The translations under genes and the position numbers were made by a program. From Gammaproteobacteria bacterium (GTDB lineage Bacteria; Pseudomonadota; Gammaproteobacteria; Xanthomonadales; Xanthomonadaceae): DNA of 31,978 nt. Shown here piece by piece: positions 1 to 9,211 of the stretch. Positions within the stretch are counted from its first letter, which is position 1; each line of letters opens with the position of its first letter. The stretch is taken from the NCBI GenBank assembly GCA_026398715.1, contig JAPLSI010000157.1:1-31978 (forward strand). Reading direction: 5' to 3'. The notes beneath the pieces were generated by a model, which was given only the letters and a program-made list of their open reading frames with translations, did not search any database and was not told the origin of the DNA.

Positions 1-2
1 CC

Positions 3-590
3 AAGGCGACCGATGCACAACGCTACGGCCTGGCCCTGGCGCAGATGAAGGTTGGCTACCCGGCGGCGGCGGAAGAGTCGCTGCAGGTTTTGGCACGCAG
101 GCATCCCGGCAACCTGTGGCTGGGGCTTGCCCTGGCCGAGAATGCCTTCGTGGCGCACGACCCGGCGGAATCAAAGAAGCGTTACGAGACGCTGATGGCT
201 GGCCATCCGGACGACCGCGCGGTCATCCTGAGCTTTGCCGAAACCCTCAATTCGATCGGCGGCGCCGATGCGGGCAAGCGCGCGCAGGCCATCCTGCGGC
301 CCCTGCTGACCGACAATGCGGACAACCCGCTGTTCCAGAAGAACTACGCGCGGGCATCGGAACTGGCGGGCGACCTGCCCAGGGCCGGGGAAGCCTACGC
401 CGAGACCGCCTATCTCAATGGGCGTGCCGAAGACGCGCTGAACCAGCTCAATGCATTGCTCAAGCGCACGGACATCAGCTATATCCAGCGTGCGCGGATT
501 GAGGCCCGCATCGCGGCGATCACCCCCGAAGTGCTGGAGATGCGCCGTCGGAAGGTGAAACCCCAGGATATTCCCGCTGACAACAGCTGA
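3..590 (+). CDS. C-terminal part of a TPR-containing protein, probably a BepA-like M48 metalloprotease (5' end outside window)
   Basis: The frame is open from the first bases of the window, so the gene starts upstream; about 195 residues are visible. They form helix-turn-helix repeats of TPR type, with alternating Ala/Leu positions and phrases such as RYGLALAQMK, LWLGLALAENAF and NPLFQKNYARASELAGD. A late segment (AYAETAYLNGRAEDALNQL) followed by a charged tail resembles the C-terminal TPR half of periplasmic BepA/YfgC proteases, which act in outer-membrane protein assembly and turnover. The HEXXH catalytic part would lie outside the window, so the protease assignment is inference from the tail alone. 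Any TPR protein of similar architecture is an alternative. A 101-nt gap separates it from phoB. Confidence 0.6.
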   Translation, partial: KATDAQRYGLALAQMKVGYPAAAEESLQVLARRHPGNLWLGLALAENAFVAHDPAESKKRYETLMAGHPDDRAVILSFAETLNSIGGADAGKRAQAILRPLLTDNADNPLFQKNYARASELAGDLPRAGEAYAETAYLNGRAEDALNQLNALLKRTDISYIQRARIEARIAAITPEVLEMRRRKVKPQDIPADNS

Positions 591-604
591 TCCCGGCGGC
601 TGGC

Positions 605-652
605 GAGCGGCCTGGGACCGCTCCGGTAACGCTACCGTCACAAAAGTTTTAT
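605..652 (+). promoter_or_regulatory. Weak Pho-box-like element upstream of phoB
   Basis: In the 101-nt gap before phoB, CCGTCAC (635-641), four A residues, then GTTTTAT (646-652) follow the layout of a Pho box, two 7-bp CTGTCAT-like direct repeats 4 bp apart. The first half matches 5 of 7 positions and the second 4 of 7. Autoregulation of phoB by PhoB is usual in Gammaproteobacteria, which is why the site is listed. A short hairpin, GAGCGG (605-610) pairing with CCGCTC (618-623), lies just upstream and lacks a T-run, so it is not called as a terminator. Chance resemblance is possible. Confidence 0.3.
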
Positions 653-691
653 CTACTTGCACCCAACGCCTGCAAATGACACGGTACGGAA

Positions 692-1381
692 GTGCAAAAA
701 CGCATCCTGATAGTCGACGACGAGCCCGCCATCCGCGACATGGTGGCCTTTGCCCTGCGCAAGGGTGACTACGAACCCGTGCATGCCGGCGACGGGCGCG
801 AAGCAGCGGCGGCCATCGCCGACCGCGTGCCCGACCTGATCCTGCTCGATTGGATGCTGCCGGGCTCCAGCGGCCTGGAACTGGCGCGTCGCTGGCGGCG
901 GGACGAACTCACACGCGACGTGCCGATCATCATGCTCACCGCCCGGGGCGAGGAGAACGACCGGGTAAGCGGTCTGGAATCGGGCATTGACGACTACGTG
1001 GTGAAGCCCTTTTCGGCGCGGGAGCTGCTGGCCCGCATCAAGGCCGTCCTGCGCCGGTCGCGCGAGGACGAAGATGACGGTTCCGTTTCAGTGGGCGCCC
1101 TGCGCATCGACGGCGCCGCCCACCGGGTCTACGCCAATGACCAGCCGCTGCACGTCGGCCCCACCGAGTACCGTCTGTTGCACTTCTTCATGACCCACGC
1201 CGATCGCGTGTACACGCGCACCCAGTTGCTCGACCATATCTGGGGCGGCAACGTCTATGTCGAAGAGCGAACCGTGGACGTACATATCCGGCGACTGCGC
1301 AAGGCGCTGGAGCCCAGCGGCCTGCACGACATGGTGCAGACCGTGCGTGGTTCCGGCTATCGCTTCTCCAACCTGCCTTGA
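692..1381 (+). CDS. phoB: Phosphate regulon response regulator PhoB
   Basis: An OmpR/PhoB-family response regulator of 229 residues, the usual PhoB length. The N-terminal receiver domain (about 3-120) begins with RILIVDDE, has the phosphoacceptor Asp53 in [10 protein letters not shown] and the conserved Lys in VVKPF. The C-terminal winged-helix DNA-binding domain (about 130-226) carries [13 protein letters not shown] and the recognition region [15 protein letters not shown]. It activates phosphate-starvation genes by binding Pho boxes. The start is GTG at 692, the only start consistent with the receiver fold. Its stop overlaps the phoR start by one base (TGATG), indicating translational coupling. 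Adjacency to phoR and ppk makes PhoB much more likely than another OmpR-type regulator. Confidence 0.95.
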   Translation: MQKRILIVDDEPAIRDMVAFALRKGDYEPVHAGDGREAAAAIADRVPDLILLDWMLPGSSGLELARRWRRDELTRDVPIIMLTARGEENDRVSGLESGIDDYVVKPFSARELLARIKAVLRRSREDEDDGSVSVGALRIDGAAHRVYANDQPLHVGPTEYRLLHFFMTHADRVYTRTQLLDHIWGGNVYVEERTVDVHIRRLRKALEPSGLHDMVQTVRGSGYRFSNLP

Positions 1382-2712
1382 TGGTCGAGCAGCGCTTCCG
1401 CCGATCCCTGCTGATGCGCCTGGCGTGGCGGCAGTCGCTGTTGCGCCTGGCGTTGCTGTACTCGATCGCGATCGCGATTGGCTGGTGGTCGGGCCAGATG
1501 GCCTGGGTGCTGCTGGTCGCAACCGCCCTGGTGGCGGCGCGCGGGTACTGGCGCCTGTTCCGGGTCCTGCGCTTCCTTGACTGGCGCCAGCAACTTCGCA
1601 CCGTGCATGGCCAGGGCCTGTGGGCAGCGCTGGAAACCCTGATCTTCCGCCGGCAAACCGAAACCCGCGCGCGGGCGCGTCGACTGGTTCGCCTGCTGCG
1701 CGCCTACCGCCAGGCCGCCACTGCCATGCCGGACGGCGCGATGATCGTGGACAACCGCGACTTCCACCTGATCTGGTTCAACAAGGCGGCACGCCGCCTG
1801 CTCGGCCTGAAGTATCCGCAAAGCCTCGAAACGTCCCTGCTGGATGCGTGGACCGACCCGCGCGTGGCCGAATGGTTGCGCAGCGGCCACACCGACGAAC
1901 CGATGATGGACCTCGCCTCGCCCGTCGACGAGAACGTACGGCTCAGTCTTCGCCTGCTCCGATATTCGCCCGACCAGTGGCTGGTGGTGGTACGCGACGT
2001 CACGCAACTGATGCGGCTCGAGCAGGTACGCCGCGATTTCGTCGCCAACGTTTCGCACGAACTGCGCACGCCGTTGACGGTGGTGCATGGCTACCTGGAC
2101 ATGATGGAGCCCGTGGACAATCCCGAATGGGCGCCAATGGTCGAGGAAATGCGCAAGCAGTCGCAGCGCATGAATGAATTGCTGGAGGACCTGCTGACCC
2201 TGTCCCGGCTGGAAGCACGCGACCACCTCAGCGACGAGACCATCCCGATGGAATCCATGCTGGTGACCCTGCGACGCGAGGCCGAGGCCCACAGCCAGGG
2301 CCGCCACAAGGTGCTGGTGGTCGACGAGGCGCGCTGCGACCTGCAGGGCTCGTCCAAGGAACTCCACAGCGCCTTTTCCAACCTGGTCAGCAACGCCATC
2401 CGCTACACGCCCACCGGTGGACAGGTCGAGATCGCCCTGCGCCGGACCCCCGACGGCGGCGCGGCGCTTGCGGTACGCGATTCGGGCTACGGCATCCCCG
2501 CGCAGCACCTGCCGCGGCTTACCGAGCGCTTCTACCGGGTATCCACGAGCCGGTCGCGCGAGTCGGGCGGCACCGGCCTGGGGCTGTCCATCGTCAAGCA
2601 CGTGCTGGGCCTGCACCAGGCCCACCTGCAGATAGAAAGCGAGGTCGGCCGCGGCAGTACCTTCACCTGCGTTTTCGGCCCTGAACGGGTGCTCGCGCGA
2701 CAACCGTTATGA
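1381..2712 (+). CDS. phoR: Phosphate regulon sensor histidine kinase PhoR
   Basis: A 443-residue membrane sensor kinase. Two hydrophobic segments near residues 20-55 form the short hairpin anchor typical of PhoR, which has little periplasmic domain. A PAS-like region follows (about 110-205, with [18 protein letters not shown]). The HisKA box is [13 protein letters not shown] with phospho-accepting His226. The ATPase domain shows the N-box [11 protein letters not shown] (around residue 334), the G1 box DSGYGIP and the G2 box [13 protein letters not shown]. The ATG at 1381 overlaps the phoB stop by one base; a TTG one codon upstream is less likely. In this family PhoR senses phosphate status through the Pst transporter and PhoU, neither of which is visible here. 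The gene ends 7 nt before the preferred ppk start. Confidence 0.95.
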   Translation: MVEQRFRRSLLMRLAWRQSLLRLALLYSIAIAIGWWSGQMAWVLLVATALVAARGYWRLFRVLRFLDWRQQLRTVHGQGLWAALETLIFRRQTETRARARRLVRLLRAYRQAATAMPDGAMIVDNRDFHLIWFNKAARRLLGLKYPQSLETSLLDAWTDPRVAEWLRSGHTDEPMMDLASPVDENVRLSLRLLRYSPDQWLVVVRDVTQLMRLEQVRRDFVANVSHELRTPLTVVHGYLDMMEPVDNPEWAPMVEEMRKQSQRMNELLEDLLTLSRLEARDHLSDETIPMESMLVTLRREAEAHSQGRHKVLVVDEARCDLQGSSKELHSAFSNLVSNAIRYTPTGGQVEIALRRTPDGGAALAVRDSGYGIPAQHLPRLTERFYRVSTSRSRESGGTGLGLSIVKHVLGLHQAHLQIESEVGRGSTFTCVFGPERVLARQPL

Positions 2713-2719
2713 TGTGCGC

Positions 2720-4786
2720 ATGACTGCCCACACCGATGCGCCCGACGGCGAGCTATTCCTCAATCGCGAACTTTCGCAGCTGGAATTCAATTTCCGGGTG
2801 CTGGCCCAGGCGCAGGACAAGTCGATCCCGCTGCTCGAGCGCCTGAAATACCTTTGCATCGCCTGCACCAACCTCGACGAGTTCTTCGAAGTGCGCGTGG
2901 CCACCGTGCTTACCGCGCTGGAGTTCGGCGCGCCCCTGCTGCCCGACCGGATGGACCCCAAGCTGGCGCTGGAAAAGCTGCATGCCCTGGCCGGCAAGTT
3001 GGTGGACGAGCAGTACCGGCTCTGGAACGACGACCTGCGCCCAGCCTTGAACAAGGCCGGCATCCGGGTGCCAACCCGCGACAGCTGGACCGCAAAACAG
3101 AAGCGCTGGCTGCAGAAATACTTCAACGACGAAGTCTCCCCGGTGCTGTCGCCGCTGGGCCTGGACCCGGCGCACCCGTTCCCGCGCATCCTCAACAAGA
3201 GCCTGAACGTGGTCGTGGTGCTGGAAGGCAAGGACGCCTTCGGCCGAAAGGGCGGCATGGCCATCGTGCGTGCGCCGCGCTCCCTGCCCCGCATCATCCA
3301 GTTCCCCGAGGAAATTTCCGGCGGCAAGAACGACTTCGTGTTCCTGTCGGCCATCCTCACCGCCTTTGTTGACGACCTGTTCCCGGGAATGAAGGTCAAG
3401 GGCGCCTACCAGTTCCGCGTTACCCGCAATTCCGAATTGTTCGTTGACGAGGAAGAAGTGGAAAACCTCGCCAGCGCGTTGAAGGGCGAGCTGCTGTCGC
3501 GCGGGTTCCAGCCCGCGGTGCGGCTGGAAATCGCAGAGAACTGCCCGAGGCCCATCGTCAAGATCCTGCTCCAGAACTTCAACCTCGAACAGAACGCGGT
3601 CTACCGGATCAATGGTCCGGTCAACCTCAATCGCGTTATCCAGGTCTACGACATGTCGAACCGGCCGGAGCTGAAGTTTCCGTCGTTCAAGGCCCGTCGC
3701 GTCAAGCTCGACGACGAGGCGCCTTTCGAGACCCTGCGCGAGCGCGACGTGCTGCTGCACCACCCCTACGAAAGTTTCCGCAGCGTGCTCGACCTGTTGC
3801 AGGCGGCGGCGAACGATCCGCAGGTGCTGGCGATCAAGCAGACCCTGTACCGCACCGGCAAGGACTCGAAGATCATCGAGCACCTGATCACGGCGGCGCG
3901 CAACGGCAAGGACGTCACCGTGGTGATCGAGTTGCGGGCGCGCTTCGACGAGGAAGCCAACCTGAACCTGGCCGATCGCCTGCAGGAGGCCGGCGTGCAG
4001 GTGATGTACGGCGTCGTCGGTTACAAGACGCACGCGAAGATGATGTTGATCGTGCGACGCGAGGGCAAGACCCTGCGCCGCTACGTGCACCTGGGTACCG
4101 GCAATTACCACGCCGGTACCGCGCGCCTTTACACCGACATCGGCCTGATGACCTCGGACCCCGAAATCTGCGCCGACGTGCATGGCCTGTTCCAGCAGTT
4201 ATCCGGACTGGCGCCGGCGATGAAATTGAAACGCCTGATGGTTTCGCCCTTCACCCTGCATGCGGGCCTGCTTTCGCGGATCGAGCGCGAAGCGAAACAC
4301 GCGCGCGCCGGCAAGAAGGGCCACATCATCGCCAAGATGAATGCGCTGAACGAATCGGGTGTGATCCGCGCGCTTTACGAGGCATCCCAGGCCGGGGTGA
4401 AGATCGAGCTGATCGTGCGCGGCGCCTGCTGCCTGCGCCCGGGCGTGCCCGGGCTGTCCGAAAACATCAGCGTGCGTTCCGTGGTGGGTCGCTTCCTCGA
4501 ACACAGCCGCGTCTATTGGTTCGGCAACAACGACAAACCGGAAATCTTCTGCTCCAGCGCCGACTGGATGGAGCGCAACCTGTTGCGCCGGGTGGAAACC
4601 TGCTTCCCGATCCTCGATCCCGACCTGGCAGCACGCGTGTTCGACGAGGAACTCGCCAACTACCTGCTCGACAACCAGCAGGCCTGGCAACTGCACCCCG
4701 ATGGCAGCTACTCGCGCCAATTGCCGACCGACGATGATGTCCCGTTTTCGGCGCAGGGTGCGCTGTTGGCCAAGCTCTGTGGATAA
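2720..4786 (+). CDS. ppk1: Polyphosphate kinase 1
   Basis: A 688-residue PPK1, matching the family length. The enzyme reversibly polymerises the gamma-phosphate of ATP into inorganic polyphosphate. The N-terminal domain opens with the family signature LNRELSQLEFNFRVL. The phospholipase D-like catalytic half contains HPYESF, IKQTLYRTGKDSKII, the autophosphorylated histidine His438 in GYKTHAKMML, HLGTGNYHAGTA, and the second essential histidine His595 in EHSRVYWFGN. The ATG at 2720 is preferred to an in-frame GTG two codons upstream because it sits directly before the conserved N-terminus. It lies 7 nt after phoR and 3 nt before ppx, so phosphate sensing and polyphosphate storage appear to be transcribed together. 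Confidence 0.97.
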   Translation: MTAHTDAPDGELFLNRELSQLEFNFRVLAQAQDKSIPLLERLKYLCIACTNLDEFFEVRVATVLTALEFGAPLLPDRMDPKLALEKLHALAGKLVDEQYRLWNDDLRPALNKAGIRVPTRDSWTAKQKRWLQKYFNDEVSPVLSPLGLDPAHPFPRILNKSLNVVVVLEGKDAFGRKGGMAIVRAPRSLPRIIQFPEEISGGKNDFVFLSAILTAFVDDLFPGMKVKGAYQFRVTRNSELFVDEEEVENLASALKGELLSRGFQPAVRLEIAENCPRPIVKILLQNFNLEQNAVYRINGPVNLNRVIQVYDMSNRPELKFPSFKARRVKLDDEAPFETLRERDVLLHHPYESFRSVLDLLQAAANDPQVLAIKQTLYRTGKDSKIIEHLITAARNGKDVTVVIELRARFDEEANLNLADRLQEAGVQVMYGVVGYKTHAKMMLIVRREGKTLRRYVHLGTGNYHAGTARLYTDIGLMTSDPEICADVHGLFQQLSGLAPAMKLKRLMVSPFTLHAGLLSRIEREAKHARAGKKGHIIAKMNALNESGVIRALYEASQAGVKIELIVRGACCLRPGVPGLSENISVRSVVGRFLEHSRVYWFGNNDKPEIFCSSADWMERNLLRRVETCFPILDPDLAARVFDEELANYLLDNQQAWQLHPDGSYSRQLPTDDDVPFSAQGALLAKLCG

Positions 4787-4789
4787 GCC

Positions 4790-6307
4790 ATGACCGCCCC
4801 CGGTTTCCCTCCCCTGCCCGACGGCGAACTGCTGGCGGCGGTGGACCTGGGCTCGAACAGCTTCCACATGGTGGTTGCGCGCACCGTGCTCGGCCAGTTG
4901 CGCATCGTCGACCGCATCAAGGAACACGTACGCCTGGCCGAGGGCCTGGATGGCAAGGGCGGCCTGAGCAAGGAGGCGCTGATCCGCGCGCACGATTGCC
5001 TGGAGCGTTTCGGACAGCGGCTTGCGGCGATTCCCCGCGGCCGCGTACGCGCCATCGCCACCAACACCGTGCGACAGCTTCGCCAGCCGCAGAATTTCCT
5101 CATGCCGGCCGAGGCCGCGCTCGGCCACGACATCGAAGTGGTTTCCGGCCGCGAAGAGGCACGACTGATCTACCTCGGCGTCGCCCACGGCAGTCCGCCG
5201 CGCAGCGAGCATCGGCTGGTGATGGACATCGGCGGCGGCTCGACGGAATTCATCGTGGGCGCCGGCTTCGATGCGATCGAACGCGAAAGCCTGCAGATGG
5301 GCTGCATCGCCACCACGCGCCGGTTCTTTTCCGATGGCAAGCTTTCGGCCAAACGCTGGCAGGAAGCCCGTACCGAGATCACTGCCGAATTCCAGCAGTT
5401 TGCGTCCACTTACCGAAGCCTCGGCTGGCAGGAAGTGATCGGCTCGTCCGGAACCATCAAGGCCGTCGCCGACGTGGCCACCGCGATGAAGGTCGGCCGC
5501 GGCGCCATCACCGATTCAGCGCTGGCGGCCGTGCGCGACAAGTTGCTGGGCTTCGATCGCATCCAGGACATCAAGCTGCCCGGACTGTCGGCGGACCGGC
5601 GCCCGGTCATCGCCGGCGGCCTGCTCATCCTGGACGCCGCGTTTGCAGAACTCGACCTGAAGAAGATGGTGGTCAGCGACTACGCGCTACGCGAAGGCGT
5701 GCTGTACGACATCCTGGGCCGCGGCACCGGCCAGGACCCGCGCGACGGTTCGGTACGCGCCCTGTCCGAACGCTACGACGTGGACCGCGAGCATGCCGCG
5801 CGCATCGAAGCCACGGCGCTGGCGCTGTTCGACCAGGTGGCCGAAGACCTGAATTTGAATGGCGATGATCGTCGGCTTCTCGGCTGGGCCGCACGCGTCC
5901 ACGAAATCGGCCTTGCGGTCGCCCATAGCCAGTACCACCAGCACGGCGCCTACCTGTTCGAGCACTCGGACATCGCCGGATTTTCGCGCACCGAGCAGCA
6001 GTTCATCGCGGCGCTGGTCCGCAACCAGCGACGCGGCCTGCACATGGCCAGCATCGGCGCACTGACCGACCGCCTGGCGGCGGCCGCGCTGCATTGCGCC
6101 AAACTGCTGCGACTTTCCGTGCTGTTGCACCGCAGCCATGACACGCTGGAAATCCCGGTGCAGAAGCTCGAAGCCAGTGATGGCGCAATGCGGATCCATC
6201 TGCCGAAGGAATGGCTGTCGGCCCATCCCCTGACGCAAGCCGACCTGGACACGGAAATCGACTATCTCCGCGCCCAGGGACATAAGCTGGAATTGGCCGA
6301 GGCCTGA
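4790..6307 (+). CDS. ppx: Exopolyphosphatase (Ppx/GppA family)
   Basis: A 505-residue member of the ASKHA-fold Ppx/GppA family, which removes terminal phosphate from polyphosphate. The phosphate-binding loops are visible: VDLGSNSFHMVV near the N-terminus (about residue 17), MDIGGGSTEFIVG (about 145) and GSSGTIKAVAD (about 220). A C-terminal helical HD-like region (about 320-480) includes RVHEIGLAVAHSQYHQHGAYL. This length fits Ppx with the C-terminal domain rather than short GppA forms. It follows ppk by 3 nt, the usual kinase/phosphatase pairing. GppA-type pppGpp hydrolysis cannot be excluded by sequence alone, but the ppk linkage favours Ppx. Its stop lies 6 nt from that of the convergent creD. 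Confidence 0.93.
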   Translation: MTAPGFPPLPDGELLAAVDLGSNSFHMVVARTVLGQLRIVDRIKEHVRLAEGLDGKGGLSKEALIRAHDCLERFGQRLAAIPRGRVRAIATNTVRQLRQPQNFLMPAEAALGHDIEVVSGREEARLIYLGVAHGSPPRSEHRLVMDIGGGSTEFIVGAGFDAIERESLQMGCIATTRRFFSDGKLSAKRWQEARTEITAEFQQFASTYRSLGWQEVIGSSGTIKAVADVATAMKVGRGAITDSALAAVRDKLLGFDRIQDIKLPGLSADRRPVIAGGLLILDAAFAELDLKKMVVSDYALREGVLYDILGRGTGQDPRDGSVRALSERYDVDREHAARIEATALALFDQVAEDLNLNGDDRRLLGWAARVHEIGLAVAHSQYHQHGAYLFEHSDIAGFSRTEQQFIAALVRNQRRGLHMASIGALTDRLAAAALHCAKLLRLSVLLHRSHDTLEIPVQKLEASDGAMRIHLPKEWLSAHPLTQADLDTEIDYLRAQGHKLELAEA

Positions 6308-6313
6308 TCCGGT

Positions 6314-7681
6314 TCAATCGGCAGCCGTGGGTGCGTACCAGTCGATCCGCCGGGTCACGGCCATCAGCGCCGCCAGGATCACGAACAGCATCAGCGACCC
6401 CAGCACCAGTGCGTTGTCCTCCGACACCAGCAATCCGGACAGCCCTGCGTAGAGCAGCGTGAGTCCCGCGGCGAACCCGGCGCCGCGCACGCGGCTGCGC
6501 AATACCGAACTCAGGTAGAAACCCAGCAGCCCGATGCAGGCAATGCTTGCGACCAGGTAGGCGATCCAGAATTGCATGTGCTCCGACAGGCTCAGCAACA
6601 GCAGGAAGAAGATCGCCAGCGCCAGGCCGACCAGGCCGTACTGGATCGGGTGGATCGGCAAACGCTTGAGCAGTTCGAACATGAAGAAGGCCACGAAGGT
6701 CAGCATCACGAACAGCACGCCGTACTTGCTGGCGCGATCGGCTTGCGAATACACGTTGACCGGCTCAACCAGGGACACGTCCAGCGTATCGAGCGCGTCG
6801 GCCGCCTGCCGGTATTGTTCCTGCGTTCCGGCCGCCAGCGATGACAGCTCCCAGCGCGCCTTGAACCCGTTCGCGTCGATGCTTCGCGTCCGCGGCAGGA
6901 ATCGGCCACCGAACTGCGGATGCGGCCAGTTCGACGACAGCTCCACCACGTTGCTGTCGGCCACCGGTGCGATGGCGAGCGACTCCGTTCCGCCCAGCAC
7001 GATTTTCAGTCGCGTGGCCATCCGGATCCGCTCGCCATCCACCAGTACCGGAATGCGCGCACTCAAGCCCGCGCCCTGGCGATGGCTGCCAGCACCCTGG
7101 GCAAGCCCGGTCGGTCGCTGATTTACGGTCAGCTCCGGCGAGCCCACCAGGCCGCGGACATCGGCAATCGAAAAACTCAGGTACGGGTCACCCAGTATCC
7201 GCTTGGCGCCGGTAGCGACCGCCGGCAACATCGTGTCGAAGCTGGCGTCGAGCGTGGACTGCAACTCGTATACGCGGACTTCATGCAGGCCCCTGCGGCG
7301 GATCGAGGGAACCAGCGTTCCCTGCACGTGCATCGTCGCCGGGAACAGCACATAGCGCTTCGAGCTCCGGTTGATGCGCAGTACGGGCTTGCCCAGCGCA
7401 TCCTTGTCCTCGTATTGCACTTCGTCAATAAAAGGCACGACCAGCACCGGGCCCGCCACTGTTTGCGGTCCGGCGAAACTGCCTGCCACCGCAGCCACTG
7501 CCTGCTGCCGGTAATCCTGGCGCTCGCGGATCGTGCCGTTGATCATTCCCAGCGGAATCAGCAGCAGGACCATCAGCATGGCCACGACCACGGCCTTCCA
7601 CGCGAGACGTCGTCCCGTCCATCGGGGATCGTCGCGACGACCGGGCGCCGGGTCGGTTTGCGGCTGCGAGTCAGTGAACAT
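6314..7681 (-). CDS. creD: Inner-membrane protein CreD
   Basis: A 455-residue CreD-family protein (E. coli CreD is about 450). A hydrophobic N-terminal anchor (about residues 28-48, WKAVVVAMLMVLLLIPLG) is followed by the family phrase GMINGTIRERQDYRQQAV. A large periplasmic domain comes next (about 55-305), then five or six closely spaced membrane helices at the C-terminus (about 320-445, including KYGVLFVMLTFVAFFMFELL). CreD is an effector of the CreBC system linked in enterics and Stenotrophomonas to envelope integrity and beta-lactam response; its biochemical activity is not established. It lies 102 nt downstream of creC on the same strand, with a cre-tag-like repeat in the gap. Confidence 0.93.
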   Translation of the reverse strand: MFTDSQPQTDPAPGRRDDPRWTGRRLAWKAVVVAMLMVLLLIPLGMINGTIRERQDYRQQAVAAVAGSFAGPQTVAGPVLVVPFIDEVQYEDKDALGKPVLRINRSSKRYVLFPATMHVQGTLVPSIRRRGLHEVRVYELQSTLDASFDTMLPAVATGAKRILGDPYLSFSIADVRGLVGSPELTVNQRPTGLAQGAGSHRQGAGLSARIPVLVDGERIRMATRLKIVLGGTESLAIAPVADSNVVELSSNWPHPQFGGRFLPRTRSIDANGFKARWELSSLAAGTQEQYRQAADALDTLDVSLVEPVNVYSQADRASKYGVLFVMLTFVAFFMFELLKRLPIHPIQYGLVGLALAIFFLLLLSLSEHMQFWIAYLVASIACIGLLGFYLSSVLRSRVRGAGFAAGLTLLYAGLSGLLVSEDNALVLGSLMLFVILAALMAVTRRIDWYAPTAAD

Positions 7682-7740
7682 GGTCCAATCCTTTCCGCCG
7701 GGAAAAGGGCCGGCGCATGGAAGGACTTTCCACCGGCTGC

Positions 7741-7756
7741 GTGAAGGCCGAAGGAA
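7741..7756 (-). promoter_or_regulatory. Candidate cre tag (CreB binding site) upstream of creD
   Basis: Read on the minus strand this is TTCCT-TCGGCC-TTCAC. The E. coli CreB consensus is the direct repeat TTCAC-N6-TTCAC: one half matches 5 of 5, the other 3 of 5, with exact spacing. It lies about 60 nt before the creD start, inside the only sizeable gap of the cre cluster, where a CreB-dependent creD promoter would be expected. The match is imperfect and binding is unproven. Confidence 0.4.
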
Positions 7757-7783
7757 CCGAGTGTGTGGCCGGGATGAAGTCGG

Positions 7784-9211
7784 TCAGCGCGCGGGCAGGC
7801 GCAGTCGCGCGATCGCGCCGCCGGACTCGCGGTTTTCCAGTTCGATGCTGCCACCATGCAGCGCGGCGACTTCGCGCACGAAGCTCAGGCCGATGCCGCT
7901 GCTGCGACTGCCGTCGGGCCGCGGCAATGAATAGAATCGGTCGAACACGCGCTCGGCGGCAAACTCCGGAATGCCCGGACCGCTGTCTTCGACCCGCACC
8001 AGCCAGGTGCCGGGCTCGCGTTCGATGGCCAGCACGATGCAACTGCCGGCCGGCGAGAATTCAATGGCGTTGTCGAGCAGGTTTCCGATGGCCTGCCCAA
8101 GCAGGAAGCGGTCGCCGCTGATGTTGGCCGTTGCTTCTTCAAGCCTGAGGTCGAGTTGCAGCTGTTTCATCTGCAGCCTTGGTTCGGCCGCGTCCGAACA
8201 CTCCCGCAGCAACTGGCACAGATCGAGTACTTCCGCGCCCTGCAGGGACTGCCGGTATTCAAGCGCGGCCAATGCCAGCATCCGGTCGATCATGGACGCC
8301 AGCCGCGCGGCCTGCGTATCGATGTTGCGCAGGAACCGGTCGCGGTCCGGGCCGGGCGGCGCATCTTCCAGAATTTCCGCAGCGCCGCGAATCGCGGCCA
8401 GCGGACTTTTCATTTCATGCGCCAGGGTCTGCACGTATTGCTCGACATACTGCTTGCCGTCGAGTCGTTCCCGCATGGTGGCAAGCGCACGGCCCAGGTC
8501 GCCGATTTCGTTGTGCCCAAGGTCCGGCGCCTCCACGCGCTCGCCGGCGGTCACAGAGCGCGCGAAACGGCCAAGCGAGGCCAGTGACCTGGACAGCCAC
8601 CAGGTCACGGCGATGCCGATCAGGAAGGACAGCCCAAGCAGGATCCAGCCCTGGCGCAAGATCGCCTGGCGACTGGTTTCGATGAACGGCTCGATGCGCT
8701 GGTTGGCCTTGGCCACGGTCAACGAACCGATGATCCGTTCGCCGTCGCGGATGGGGGCGGCGACATGCATCACGCTCGTGCTGTCGTCGTCGGGATCGGT
8801 ACGGGTCGATCGTGCCCCGTATCTGCCCTGCAGGGTCAGGTAGACATCGTTCCAGCGCGAGTAGTCCTGGCCGACGGCCTGGCGCGACGAGTCGTAGACC
8901 ACGATGCCCTTCGCGTCGGTCACGTAGATCCGGTAGTCGAAGCTGCGCTTGCGGAAATTCCATATCTGCGCGCGCACGTCGCGCTTCACGAGGGAGTCGA
9001 CGCTTCGCGCGAATTGCCCATCCGCCATGCGGCCGTCGCGCATGTCCTGCGCGGCCAGTTCGGCAAGCGCGTTGGCCGTGTCCACCAGCGTGTCTTCCAT
9101 CGCCTGGCGCACTCCGGGCTTCACTTCGTCCACGAACACCCGCATGACGAAGAAGCCGGCCAGCCCGACGATCAGGAAATAGCCCAGGAATATGCGCAGT
9201 CCAATCTTCAT
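7784..9211 (-). CDS. creC: Sensor histidine kinase CreC
   Basis: A 475-residue membrane histidine kinase, practically the length of E. coli CreC. An N-terminal helix (about 6-26, IFLGYFLIVGLAGFFVMRVFV), a periplasmic sensor domain (about 30-180, with VYDSSRQAVGQDYSRWNDV) and a second helix (about 188-208) lead to a HAMP linker. The HisKA motif is LAHEMKSPLAAIRGAAEIL with phospho-accepting His265. The ATPase domain shows NLLDNAIEFSP, DSGPGIPEFA and SSGIGLSFVREV. The start overlaps the creB stop by 4 nt (ATGA). In E. coli this kinase responds to carbon source and growth conditions; the signal in this organism cannot be read from the sequence. Confidence 0.93.
   Translation of the reverse strand: MKIGLRIFLGYFLIVGLAGFFVMRVFVDEVKPGVRQAMEDTLVDTANALAELAAQDMRDGRMADGQFARSVDSLVKRDVRAQIWNFRKRSFDYRIYVTDAKGIVVYDSSRQAVGQDYSRWNDVYLTLQGRYGARSTRTDPDDDSTSVMHVAAPIRDGERIIGSLTVAKANQRIEPFIETSRQAILRQGWILLGLSFLIGIAVTWWLSRSLASLGRFARSVTAGERVEAPDLGHNEIGDLGRALATMRERLDGKQYVEQYVQTLAHEMKSPLAAIRGAAEILEDAPPGPDRDRFLRNIDTQAARLASMIDRMLALAALEYRQSLQGAEVLDLCQLLRECSDAAEPRLQMKQLQLDLRLEEATANISGDRFLLGQAIGNLLDNAIEFSPAGSCIVLAIEREPGTWLVRVEDSGPGIPEFAAERVFDRFYSLPRPDGSRSSGIGLSFVREVAALHGGSIELENRESGGAIARLRLPAR

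Noticed and set aside
605..623. Hairpin GAGCGG/CCGCTC after the first gene as a terminator
   Set aside because: Only 6 bp and no T-run; insufficient to call a terminator.
1357..2703. Long minus-strand frame of 448 codons opposite phoR
   Set aside because: It is antisense to an unambiguous kinase gene and reads like a GC-rich shadow (many His, Gln, Arg); similar long shadows lie opposite ppk and mfd.
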